A stretch of 61,747 bases of DNA, from contig JANQLV010000080.1 in assembly GCA_028280415.1 (NCBI GenBank), forward strand, positions 1-61,747, read 5' to 3'. Each line of letters starts with the position of its first letter. The stretch's first letter is position 1. The DNA is from Saprospiraceae bacterium. GTDB taxonomy: Bacteria; Bacteroidota; Bacteroidia; Chitinophagales; Saprospiraceae. Positions 1 to 7,712 of this stretch are shown here, one piece after another. The translations under genes were made by a program, and so were the position numbers. A model generated the notes under the pieces. The model saw only the letters and a list, made by a program, of their open reading frames with translations. It made no database searches and was not told where the DNA came from.

Positions 1-292
1 AGTTCATTTTATGGAGCTTTTAGCTCAATTTAACTCTATTAGCTTATTTTTATTCAAATCGAAAAATCAGAAAACCTTCGTAACCGATTGATAACTAAAA
101 TATTATAACTAAACTTTGCTTAAACAACCGGACACTAGTGCAAAGGCTTATTAAATCACAAGCATCAGCCCAAAACGAATACTCTTTCGCTTCTTGCAAA
201 TCATCAATCAGTGTGGGCTTATACTATAATTTCAGGTACCTCAGCTATAGAAAACTTATCTTGCATTATATTCGAAAAGCAATTAAGTATAC
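1..292. other. Non-coding stretch upstream of pbpC
   Basis: AT-rich sequence with no convincing open reading frame on either strand. In many Bacteroidota a large alpha-2-macroglobulin-like gene lies just upstream of pbpC, but nothing of it is visible here. I could not pick out a clear TAnnTTTG promoter element. Confidence 0.5.
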
Positions 293-2698
293 ATGAAGCG
301 AATCAGGCGCGCATATCAATTTTTATTAAAAAAACATCGACGCAAGACTTTATTTGCCTTAGCCATACTGCTGCTTGCTTACTGGTTTTGTCTGCCTGCT
401 CCCCTCTTCAACGATCCAACGAGTATGGTCCTGGAAGATAACAATCAAAATCTTCTCGGAGCCCGGATTGCTGCCGATGAGCAATGGCGCTTTCCGCAAA
501 ACGATACTGTTCCTACTAAGTTTACTAAGGCGATTATCGAATTTGAAGACCGACGGTTTTACAGTCATCCGGGCTTTGATCTGATTGGAATTGGCCGGGC
601 TATTAAACAGAATATTTCCAATAAAAAAATTGTCAGCGGAGCCAGTACGATCAGTATGCAGGTAATCCGACTGGCAAGAAAGGGCAAATCGAGAAATGTT
701 TTGCAAAAACTCATTGAGCTCATAATGGCTACGCGTTTGGAAATCAAATATTCAAAAGATGAAATTCTGGCTTTCTATACTTCTAATGCTCCATTTGGCG
801 GCAATGTCGTTGGTTTGGATGCTGCTTCCTGGCGATACTATGGAAAAAGTCCGAGAGATTTATCCTGGAGCGAGGCGGCTACACTGGCCGTATTGCCCAA
901 TAGCCCTGCGCTGATTCATCCGGGAAGAAATCGCAATGCCCTAAAAGATAAACGCAACCGACTATTGGACAGGCTATACGAAAGTGGGCAAATTGATGAA
1001 TTGACCAGAGATCTAGCAAAAGAAGAATCATTGCCGCAAAAGCCCCTTCCTTTACCTCAATTGATCCCACATCTCATGGACAGAGCCTATCTGGAACATT
1101 TTCGGGGTCAAAAAGACAAACGGACCCGACTGGCTACTACGATTGACCGATCTTTGCAAGTCAGAGTGAATAATATTTTGGCAAGGCATAGTGAAATTTT
1201 GCAGGAAAATCATATATATAACGCAGCTTGTATCGTAGTGGAGGTGGAAACAGGAAATATCATCGCTTATGCCGGAAATGTCAAATCCGGAGCATTACAT
1301 CACGAGCAGGTGGATGTCATCAAAGCTCCGCGCAGTACCGGAAGTATTCTAAAGCCTTTTCTTTATAGTATGATGCTCAACGAAGGAGCTATCTTGCCCA
1401 ATAGTCTGGTATCTGACGTACCCACTCGTATGCATGGCTATCATCCCAAAAATTTTAATGAGACCTATGATGGTGTCGTTACAGCCAAAAAATCGGTTTC
1501 CCGTTCCTTGAATGTTCCACTGATCAGAATGCTCTCGGATTATGGCCTCGAAAAATTTCATTTTGGCTTGCAGGAACTGGGCTTTACTACAATTAACAAG
1601 CCTCCCGGGCATTATGGCTTGCCCCTGGTCTTAGGGGGAGCGGAGGCGAAGCTGGAAGATATTACCAATGCCTATGCCTGTATGGCCAGAACGCTCAACC
1701 ATTTTTATGAACATAATGGGAAATACGATTTCAAGGATTTCCGCCCGCTTAATTACGCGTTGCATAAAAAGCAATCCGCCAGCCCTATAAACAAGCTACA
1801 GGATGAGCCGATTCTATTGTCTGCAGCAGCCATTTATCAAACTTTTGAAGCGATGCAGGAAGTAGAACGCCCCAACTCACAGGGAGAATGGCAACATTTC
1901 GATTCCGGTAAACCAATTGCCTGGAAAACAGGAACAAGTTTCGGTTTTCGGGACGCCTGGGCAGTAGGTCTGACCCCTAAATATACGGTAGGCGTATGGG
2001 TGGGGAATGCGGACGGAGAAGGCCGCCCCGGATTGATTGGCGTACACGCAGCTGCCCCAATCCTGTTTGACGTTTTTGAACGATTGGATCACTCCGAATG
2101 GTTCGATCAGCCTTATGATGAAATGATTCGCGTGCCGGTCTGTGCCCAAAGTGGTTATCGTGCTTTAGCTTATTGCGAAGTGGATAGTACCTGGATATAC
2201 AAAAACGGTGTTCATGCTGAAGCTTGCAGGTATCATCAGCGCATACACCTGGATCAAAGTATGCAATTTCAGGTAAGCAGTCAATGTGTTTCGCCTTCAG
2301 AGATGGTTCACGAATCCAGATTTGTGCTTCCGCCGCTCGAAGCTTTCTATTTCAAATCAAAAAATCCCAACTATAAACCATTGCCACCATTTCGGAAAGA
2401 TTGCAATCCACAGTTGTCTGCTACTGAGCGACCGATGCAGATGATTTACCCCAAACATAAAGCCAGGATTTACGTCCCCGTTGATCTGGACGGGCATCTG
2501 AGCAGAACGGTTTTTAAAATGGCGCATCGTGACCCGGGGGTAAAAGCATTCTGGCACCTGGATAATGAATATATTGGTACGACAGAGGATTTTCACGACC
2601 TTGAACTACAGCCATCCATAGGAAAGCATTTATTAACCATTGTCGATGAACGAGGGAACAGGCTGGAAAGGTCTTTTGAAATTTATGGTAAAAATTAA
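293..2698 (+). CDS. pbpC: Penicillin-binding protein 1C (bifunctional transglycosylase/transpeptidase)
   Basis: Polymerises lipid II and cross-links peptidoglycan from the periplasmic face of the inner membrane. The 801-residue product has a basic N-terminus and one membrane anchor (about residues 19-37). A GT51 domain follows with the catalytic-glutamate motif EDRRFYSHPGFD (Glu85) and the block STISMQVIRL. The transpeptidase domain has the SxxK motif GSILKPF (about residue 350), SRSLN, and KTGTS (about residue 545). The last ~100 residues match the position of the BiPBP_C domain seen in PBP1C. Length is close to the roughly 770-800 usual for the family. ATG start; a shorter ORF beginning at 211 in another frame is a shadow. 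It stands alone on the plus strand and converges on the kinase gene. Confidence 0.93.
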   Translation: MKRIRRAYQFLLKKHRRKTLFALAILLLAYWFCLPAPLFNDPTSMVLEDNNQNLLGARIAADEQWRFPQNDTVPTKFTKAIIEFEDRRFYSHPGFDLIGIGRAIKQNISNKKIVSGASTISMQVIRLARKGKSRNVLQKLIELIMATRLEIKYSKDEILAFYTSNAPFGGNVVGLDAASWRYYGKSPRDLSWSEAATLAVLPNSPALIHPGRNRNALKDKRNRLLDRLYESGQIDELTRDLAKEESLPQKPLPLPQLIPHLMDRAYLEHFRGQKDKRTRLATTIDRSLQVRVNNILARHSEILQENHIYNAACIVVEVETGNIIAYAGNVKSGALHHEQVDVIKAPRSTGSILKPFLYSMMLNEGAILPNSLVSDVPTRMHGYHPKNFNETYDGVVTAKKSVSRSLNVPLIRMLSDYGLEKFHFGLQELGFTTINKPPGHYGLPLVLGGAEAKLEDITNAYACMARTLNHFYEHNGKYDFKDFRPLNYALHKKQSASPINKLQDEPILLSAAAIYQTFEAMQEVERPNSQGEWQHFDSGKPIAWKTGTSFGFRDAWAVGLTPKYTVGVWVGNADGEGRPGLIGVHAAAPILFDVFERLDHSEWFDQPYDEMIRVPVCAQSGYRALAYCEVDSTWIYKNGVHAEACRYHQRIHLDQSMQFQVSSQCVSPSEMVHESRFVLPPLEAFYFKSKNPNYKPLPPFRKDCNPQLSATERPMQMIYPKHKARIYVPVDLDGHLSRTVFKMAHRDPGVKAFWHLDNEYIGTTEDFHDLELQPSIGKHLLTIVDERGNRLERSFEIYGKN

Positions 2699-2720
2699 TC
2701 TGGGAATCAGGCACAAAAAT

Positions 2721-2813
2721 CTCCTACATTCGGAGGCTGGTGAATGTAGGAGAACTAAACATACTATGAGAAAACTACACAATCACAATGTATTAGTATT
2801 TATTGTAATATGA
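2721..2813 (+). repeat. Hairpin/MRKL mini-ORF unit 1
   Basis: A perfect 11-bp stem (CTCCTACATTC at 2721-2731, GAATGTAGGAG at 2742-2752, 10-base loop) is followed 13 bases later by ATGAGAAAACT. This opens a 15-residue frame (2766-2813) reading MRKLHNHNVLVFIVI. Units 2 and 3 share the layout. There is no U-tract after the stem, so it is not an ordinary terminator. Whether the peptide is translated is unknown. Confidence 0.6.
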
Positions 2814-3081
2814 AATGAATATTTATGCAGAGGGGATATATTGCAATTAAATGGTATCTATTTTTTAGATAATGGTCAGTTCTCTTTTCAATATTGTGTA
2901 TCCTTTTTCCAATTATAATGGTGTTAGAGGTTTTTTTCAAATATTTGTACAAAACTACATTACAGGCTTACCAGGCCTATATCGACCAATAATCCTGTAT
3001 CCGGAAGAACCACAGTTTCCTGGATATAAAATCCGGAATAGATACTATTTCTGAAGAATTAAATAATTGGGAAATAAAAAA

Positions 3082-3152
3082 TTCCTACACCTCAGAAGGG
3101 AAGAAGATGTAGGAAAATTAAACATACTATGAGAAAACTGATTCAAATTTAG
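3082..3152 (+). repeat. Hairpin/MRKL mini-ORF unit 2
   Basis: Stem TTCCTACA (3082-3089) pairs with TGTAGGAA (3108-3115). The linker TTAAACATACT leads into ATGAGAAAACTG, opening a 7-residue frame MRKLIQI (3129-3152). The stem differs from unit 1 at its outer pair, with a matching change on the other arm. Confidence 0.6.
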
Positions 3153-3300
3153 CATCCGTACAGGGGCTTTAAAACCTATAATTATGGAATGGGTTGGAAA
3201 TTAGGGTCAGCGGTAAGGCTATTTTAGAAAACGGTAGCAAAAATATATGTAAAACAGCTAAATCAGGGGGTAAACGACTTCCCTAAGAAAGAGAAAAAAT

Positions 3301-3390
3301 TTCCTGCACCTCAGGAGGGAGCAAGATGCAGGAAGATTAAACAAACATACTATGAGAAAACTATTCCAAATATATGTGTGTTTTCATTAA
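3301..3390 (+). repeat. Hairpin/MRKL mini-ORF unit 3
   Basis: Stem TTCCTGCA (3301-3308) pairs with TGCAGGAA (3327-3334). Relative to unit 2, an A has become G and the opposite T has become C, a compensatory change. The segment TTAAACAAACATACT then leads into ATGAGAAAACTATTC, opening a 12-residue frame MRKLFQIYVCFH (3352-3390). Units 2 and 3 stay similar for about ten bases past the ATGAGAAAACT block and then diverge. Confidence 0.6.
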
Positions 3391-3482
3391 TATTAAAGAT
3401 ATATTTATTTAAAGGAAAACAAATATGTATAAGTGGTAATATTTAACTAGTAAACGGTAGTTTCCAGGTTCGGAAAATGAAT

Positions 3483-5399
3483 CTACTGCTTCTGAATGAT
3501 TTCAACGGGGACCAATATTTCAACACGCGTACCGCTTGCTTCTCCGGTCGTTTTATCTTTTAGATCGATAGTTTTGACAAAAACGCCCTTGTTCCTGGAT
3601 TTATTAAGAATTTCGAGGCGGGCTTCGGTAATCATGGTTCCACGGGATTTGTGATTGACATGATAGTCATCTTGCTCTTGCAAACGTTTGACGGCATCTC
3701 TGCCAATCCCGTTATCTTCCACAATACAAAGAATAGTATTATCATCGTGTAATTTAAAATCTACTTTAATCAGGCCACTTTTCTTCTGGCGCAATCCATG
3801 TTCTATGGAATTTTCGACATAAGGCTGGACAATCATTGTCGGAACGCCCATGATATCCTCCTCTATTTCCTCATCGACGGCAATTCGATAAGACATTTTA
3901 TCACCAAAACGCAATTTTTGACTGATCAGCAGATAATTTTCGAGAAACTCAATCTCTTTTTCCAGGCTAATCACCTCAATATCAGAGTATTCCAGGCTCT
4001 GTCGCATAAGATGAGCAAATTTTGCAAGATATTTAGAGGCATCATTCAGCTCATTGGAAGTTATATATTTCTGAATAGAATTGAGTGCATTATACATGAA
4101 ATGCGGATTCATCTGAGAACGCAGGGCCTTGAGTTGTAAACCAACTGCCTGTAATTTTAAAAGTTCAGCTTCCTGCTTTTTTTTCTCCGCTTCGTACTTA
4201 AACTCCAATTCCATGAGCTGCTGTTTTTTAGTTTGCTCAAGATGTTCTTCTTTAAATCGATTATGGAGCTTTAGGTAACTGTAGGCATCCTGATAATCTC
4301 CTTTAACGGAATAATACTCGGCTACTTCTTCACAAACTTTAGAAAGCTGTTTATAATCCTTTTGCCTTTCGGCAAATTTGATGGCATTTGCGTAGTGTTT
4401 TTCGGCGCGCTTATCCTTGCCCGTTTCGGCATAAAGCTTCGCTTTTTTCATCTCTACAATAGAGAAATTCGAAAAATTGGGATTATCATTATTACTGTAA
4501 ATTTGCTCTGCGCGTTTATAAAGCTTTAATGCTTCCTCGTATTTTCCATCTCTAAAATAACAGGAGCCCAGGTTAGCAAAAGCGCCGGCCCGGGAATCTT
4601 GACTAATATCATCTTTAATTTTGATCGCCTTTCGAAAATATTCTTCGGCTTTGCGATCTCTTCCTTTACGCATATAAGCCTGACCAGCATTAAGATAATG
4701 CCAGGAAAGGCGGGTACGCATCCCAAGGGCTTCACTTAGATCAACTGCCTCTTCAAAAGCTTTGATACTCTTGCTTACTTCATCTGTACGCTCATAAATT
4801 CGTCCTAAAGCGCTCAGTATCAAGGTTCTGAAATAATAGTCCTTTAAACACAAATGGGGCAACATCCGGATTCTTTTATCCGCCTCCAGTAGTAGTTCGA
4901 TAGATTTTGGATAGTTGGAATATTTTTGATGCAGGAACCCTTCACGGCAGGTAAGCCAGGCTTCTAACTGGGGATCGGGAAAGTTTTTGAGTGATTTGGT
5001 CGCCTTATCCAGAAAGCCGGTAGCTTTCTCCAATTGGTTAAGGTTCATACAAGTACCGGCATAATCAATATAGCCTTCAATCTGTTGTTTGGTGTCTCCC
5101 CTTTCATCCAATAGTTCAATTGCATTTTTGTAATGAATCTCCGCAAGGTTATAATTGTAGAGCTGGTTTTCAATAAATCCGTTATTGAGATGATAAGAAA
5201 GCCTGAAATCCGGATAATCATGCTGCTTGAGTAATTCATCCTGCTCATGCAAATATTTTTGAGCTTTCAAAAAGTTGACAAAAGCATAAATTCCGGCCAG
5301 TTCATCAAGTAATTCCAATCGTTGATAGGCATCGACTGTTCTTGCCAGCCGGCTTTCCATGGATTTTAGATTGGGGGGTGTAGAGACTAACTGATTCAT
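3483..5399 (-). CDS. Soluble TPR histidine kinase, LytS-type (His_kinase PF06580)
   Basis: Sensor kinase partnered with the LytTR regulator at 5902-6675. Of 638 residues, about 1-385 form a run of TPR helices (for example AGAFANLGSCYFRDGKYEEALKLY). A charged coiled coil (about 385-420) follows, then the His_kinase block RSQMNPHFMYNALNSIQ with the phospho-accepting His near 433, then the ATPase N-box (VQPYVENSIEHGL) and G-box (EDNGIGRD). I see no signal peptide and no membrane span between TPRs and kinase, whereas many TPR/LytS kinases of Bacteroidota carry one, so this looks cytoplasmic. TPR bundles are the peptide-binding fold of RRNPP receptors, which fits the peptide gene directly upstream. 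A terminator lies between that gene and this one. ATG start; converges on pbpC. Confidence 0.88.
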   Translation of the reverse strand: MNQLVSTPPNLKSMESRLARTVDAYQRLELLDELAGIYAFVNFLKAQKYLHEQDELLKQHDYPDFRLSYHLNNGFIENQLYNYNLAEIHYKNAIELLDERGDTKQQIEGYIDYAGTCMNLNQLEKATGFLDKATKSLKNFPDPQLEAWLTCREGFLHQKYSNYPKSIELLLEADKRIRMLPHLCLKDYYFRTLILSALGRIYERTDEVSKSIKAFEEAVDLSEALGMRTRLSWHYLNAGQAYMRKGRDRKAEEYFRKAIKIKDDISQDSRAGAFANLGSCYFRDGKYEEALKLYKRAEQIYSNNDNPNFSNFSIVEMKKAKLYAETGKDKRAEKHYANAIKFAERQKDYKQLSKVCEEVAEYYSVKGDYQDAYSYLKLHNRFKEEHLEQTKKQQLMELEFKYEAEKKKQEAELLKLQAVGLQLKALRSQMNPHFMYNALNSIQKYITSNELNDASKYLAKFAHLMRQSLEYSDIEVISLEKEIEFLENYLLISQKLRFGDKMSYRIAVDEEIEEDIMGVPTMIVQPYVENSIEHGLRQKKSGLIKVDFKLHDDNTILCIVEDNGIGRDAVKRLQEQDDYHVNHKSRGTMITEARLEILNKSRNKGVFVKTIDLKDKTTGEASGTRVEILVPVEIIQKQ

Positions 5400-5416
5400 T
5401 ACAGGTTTAAATATAT

Positions 5417-5447
5417 AAAAAAAGGCTACATTTAAAAAAATGCAGCC
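5417..5447 (-). terminator. Intrinsic terminator/attenuator between peptide gene and kinase gene
   Basis: Read on the minus strand: GGCTGCATTT, a four-base T loop, AAATGTAGCC, then TTTTTTT. The stem is 10 bp with one G-U pair and is directly followed by seven Us. It begins about 30 bases after the peptide stop codon and ends 17 bases before the kinase ATG. It should make the peptide message more abundant than the kinase message. Confidence 0.8.
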
Positions 5448-5477
5448 CCATATATTTTGGCAGAGGTAGAGTTAAAA

Positions 5478-5630
5478 CTACTGTGGGCAGTCGTCTCCTA
5501 TACCACTGTTATCGTTACTGTGATTAGTGATTCCTCCATACATTTGAGACATATCGTCTTTTTGGAGTACACTATTTTGAAGATCATACATCAGATCTCG
5601 AAGTGGACTTTTATGTTTCTTGTTTCCCAT
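5478..5630 (-). CDS. Double-glycine leader peptide (50 residues), putative signal or RiPP-like precursor
   Basis: A short gene below the usual ORF cut-off, between the response regulator and kinase genes. The first 33 residues resemble a Bacteroidota GG leader: basic start MGNKKHKSPLRDL, then amphipathic VLQKDDMSQMYGG, comparable to the family pattern L-x-x-x-E/D-M/L-x-x-I-x-GG. Cleavage after Gly32-Gly33 would release ITNHSNDNSGIGDDCPQ, 17 residues, polar, with a single Cys near the end. No C39-peptidase ABC exporter or modifying enzyme is in the window, so processing is inferred. ATG start at 5630; strong terminator directly after. A weak promoter-like pair (TTG, 20 bases, TATTTTG) lies at 5707-5736. 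Family assignment is by pattern only; the ORF could be an unrelated small protein. Confidence 0.65.
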   Translation of the reverse strand: MGNKKHKSPLRDLMYDLQNSVLQKDDMSQMYGGITNHSNDNSGIGDDCPQ

Positions 5631-5901
5631 AGCGATCTGCTTTAAGAAAGTTCATTAATTCGGTTTATAGTTATAATAGTTTGTTTTAATCTTTAAGCTC
5701 TTGATACAAAATACAAATATTCTCCCTCTGGAACAACAAATCAGGAGCTAAATCCCCTTTTTTATAGCAAATAAATTAATCCCTCAAAAAACCATATGCA
5801 AACACAGATACCTATAACAGTTTAATAATCAATATACTTTACACAAAAGTGAATTCAAAAGTTAATAGTTTAAAAAACAGTCTACCAATTTTAATGAAAA
5901 A

Positions 5902-6675
5902 TCAAATCCCGTCCTGTAATTCATTAATCCTAAGCATAAAAGCAGGTCTTCTTCGGCGTGAAACCTCTATTTTTTTATTATCATCCATAATAAGATAGCC
6001 CCCATCTCCTTTTACAAACTTCCTCATGTAGTTTAAATTGATCAGGTGACTTTTATGTACTCTGTAAAAATTGACCCCGCTCAATAATTCTTCATAAGAC
6101 TTAATCGTCTTCGAAGCAGTGATCTTCTCGCCTGTTTTCAAATGAATATGCGTATAATTATCTTCGGCTTCACAGCGAATAATATCTTTGATATTGATGA
6201 AATAAATGCCATCCAGGGCCGAAATGCTCATTTTTTCAAAAGCATTGGGATGATTATTCGGGAAATATCGCTGCTCAAAAATTTCCATTCGCTCATTGAT
6301 CTGATTCGAATTACCAGGCTGAATTTTACTAACGGCCTGTTTCAACTGATCGGGATCAATAGGCTTCAGGATATATCCGATTGCACTATATTTGAAAGCT
6401 TCTACGGCGTATTGGTCAAAAGCAGTGATAAAAATGATATCAAATTTGGCATCCCCGTTTAATTCTTTTAGCATCTGAAACACCAGGCCATCGGGCAAGC
6501 TGATATCCAAAAAAGCCACATCGGGCTTAATTTCCTTATTGCGCAGCAAACTGACTGCCTCTTTATTATTGCGAGCCTCTCCGATCAAAGTCACATCGGG
6601 ACAGTGCTGGTTTAGCATATTCTTTAGATTGTCGAGACCATTAACTTCGTCTTCAACAATGATAGCTTTGATCAT
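5902..6675 (-). CDS. LytTR-family response regulator
   Basis: Two-component regulator of 257 residues. The receiver domain (1-120) has acidic pocket residues in IIVEDE, phospho-acceptor Asp57 (AFLDISLPDG), TAFDQYAVEAF, and the conserved Lys104 (YILKPID). The LytTR DNA-binding domain (about 150-255) includes EAEDNYTHIHLKTGEK, FYRVHKSHLINLNYM and the closing VSRRRRPAF. I chose the ATG at 6675 because the longer frame to 6750 would start upstream of the promoter at 6721-6750. It heads the minus-strand group regulator, peptide, kinase and is the obvious partner of the LytS-type kinase at 3483-5399. Confidence 0.92.
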   Translation of the reverse strand: MIKAIIVEDEVNGLDNLKNMLNQHCPDVTLIGEARNNKEAVSLLRNKEIKPDVAFLDISLPDGLVFQMLKELNGDAKFDIIFITAFDQYAVEAFKYSAIGYILKPIDPDQLKQAVSKIQPGNSNQINERMEIFEQRYFPNNHPNAFEKMSISALDGIYFINIKDIIRCEAEDNYTHIHLKTGEKITASKTIKSYEELLSGVNFYRVHKSHLINLNYMRKFVKGDGGYLIMDDNKKIEVSRRRRPAFMLRINELQDGI

Positions 6676-6720
6676 TTTACAATTTTGTTTTGAGAAATAT
6701 GTTTGTCTATGAGAGTACTT

Positions 6721-6750
6721 CAAAACTAGCAAAAAAGTTAAATTAAACAA
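6721..6750 (-). promoter_or_regulatory. Bacteroidota-type promoter of the LytTR regulator
   Basis: On the minus strand: TTG (6748-6750), 19 bases, then TAGTTTTG (6721-6728), an exact TAnnTTTG -7 element at the standard spacing. It predicts a start of transcription about 40 bases before the ATG at 6675 and supports that start codon. Confidence 0.65.
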
Positions 6751-6778
6751 AATAATGATATATATTTTCTACGAAACG

Positions 6779-6808
6779 AAATGCTATTCTTTTTAATGGG
6801 TAGCATTT
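6779..6808. repeat. Inverted repeat between divergent genes
   Basis: AAATGCTA (6779-6786) and TAGCATTT (6801-6808) form an 8-bp dyad between the divergent response regulator and potassium channel genes. The position rules out a simple terminator for either gene; a regulator binding site is possible but unproven. Confidence 0.3.
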
Positions 6809-6855
6809 TATTAGCTTCCCAATTATTTTTACATTGTGAGTAAATTAAGGTTTTT

Positions 6856-7689
6856 ATGCCCTCTACGCTCGACCCAAGAAAAGAAAAAATACACGAAATC
6901 ATCTTTGAAGCCGATACTCCGGCCGGGAAATTTTTTGATGTTACACTAATGATATTGATCATTCTCAGTGTAATCGTCGTCATGCTTGAGAGTGTCGATA
7001 GCCTGGAAGACAAGTACGGAAAGATTTTTTTTGCCCTTGAATGGTTTTTTACGATTTGTTTTACGATCGAATATGGATTAAGGCTATACTGTGTCTACCG
7101 ACCACGGAAATATGCCTTGAGTTTCTTTGGAATTGTTGATTTGCTTTCCATTATTCCGACTTATCTGAGTTTTTTGATCAGCGGGACACAATACCTAATC
7201 GTGATTCGTGCATTGCGATTGCTCCGGATTTTCAGAATTTTCAAATTGGTTCAGTTTCTCCGGGAAGGAAATATCATTGTAAGAGCTCTATTAGCCAGTC
7301 GGGCAAAGATTCTGGTGTTTATGCTTTTTATTTTGCTTATGGTAACGATCTTGGGTTCAATCATGTATCTGGTCGAAGCAGGAGCCAATGAGCAATTTGA
7401 CAGCATTCCCCGTTCCATCTACTGGGCCATTGTAACGCTCACTACAGTAGGTTATGGCGATATCTCTCCTACTACTGATTTTGGACAGTTTCTGGCAGCT
7501 TTTGTCATGCTCCTGGGTTATGCAGTCATAGCCGTTCCAACAGGTATTGTATCAGCCGCAATGATGCAGGAAAGGACCAATAAACCTCCACCCGCCAATA
7601 CAAAATCCTGCCGGTATTGTAGCAAGGAAGGGCATGATGAAGATGCAACTCATTGTAAGTATTGTGGTGAGGTTTTGAAGGAACCATAG
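6856..7689 (+). CDS. Voltage-gated potassium channel (Kv-like ion transporter) with C-terminal zinc ribbon
   Basis: Six-transmembrane K+ channel subunit of 277 residues. S1 (about 27-47) and S2 (about 54-76) lead to an S4 voltage-sensor helix with regularly spaced arginines, RALRLLRIFRIFKL (about 118-131). The pore loop LTTVGYGDISP carries the TVGYGD selectivity filter (about 197), and S6 follows. The last 30 residues carry two CxxC pairs (CRYCSKEG and CKYCGEVL), a small zinc ribbon on the cytoplasmic side. A zinc ribbon is not part of the KvAP/KvLm-type core; its role is unknown. Divergent from the LytTR regulator; converges on the DoxX gene. Confidence 0.88.
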   Translation: MPSTLDPRKEKIHEIIFEADTPAGKFFDVTLMILIILSVIVVMLESVDSLEDKYGKIFFALEWFFTICFTIEYGLRLYCVYRPRKYALSFFGIVDLLSIIPTYLSFLISGTQYLIVIRALRLLRIFRIFKLVQFLREGNIIVRALLASRAKILVFMLFILLMVTILGSIMYLVEAGANEQFDSIPRSIYWAIVTLTTVGYGDISPTTDFGQFLAAFVMLLGYAVIAVPTGIVSAAMMQERTNKPPPANTKSCRYCSKEGHDEDATHCKYCGEVLKEP

Positions 7690-7712
7690 ATGGATAGAAT
7701 AGCCTTCAAAAA

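Noticed and set aside
2721-2752. Hairpin 1 as the terminator of pbpC
   Set aside because: The stem is followed by AACTAAAC, not a U-tract, and the same element recurs twice without an upstream gene.
2872-3054. 60-codon ORF between hairpin units 1 and 2
   Set aside because: No family resemblance; most likely chance within AT-rich intergenic sequence.
2721-3390. Three spaced repeats as a CRISPR-like or integron attC array
   Set aside because: Spacing is irregular (about 361 and 219 bases), the repeat includes a start codon block, and no cas genes, integrase or attC-type conserved ends are present.
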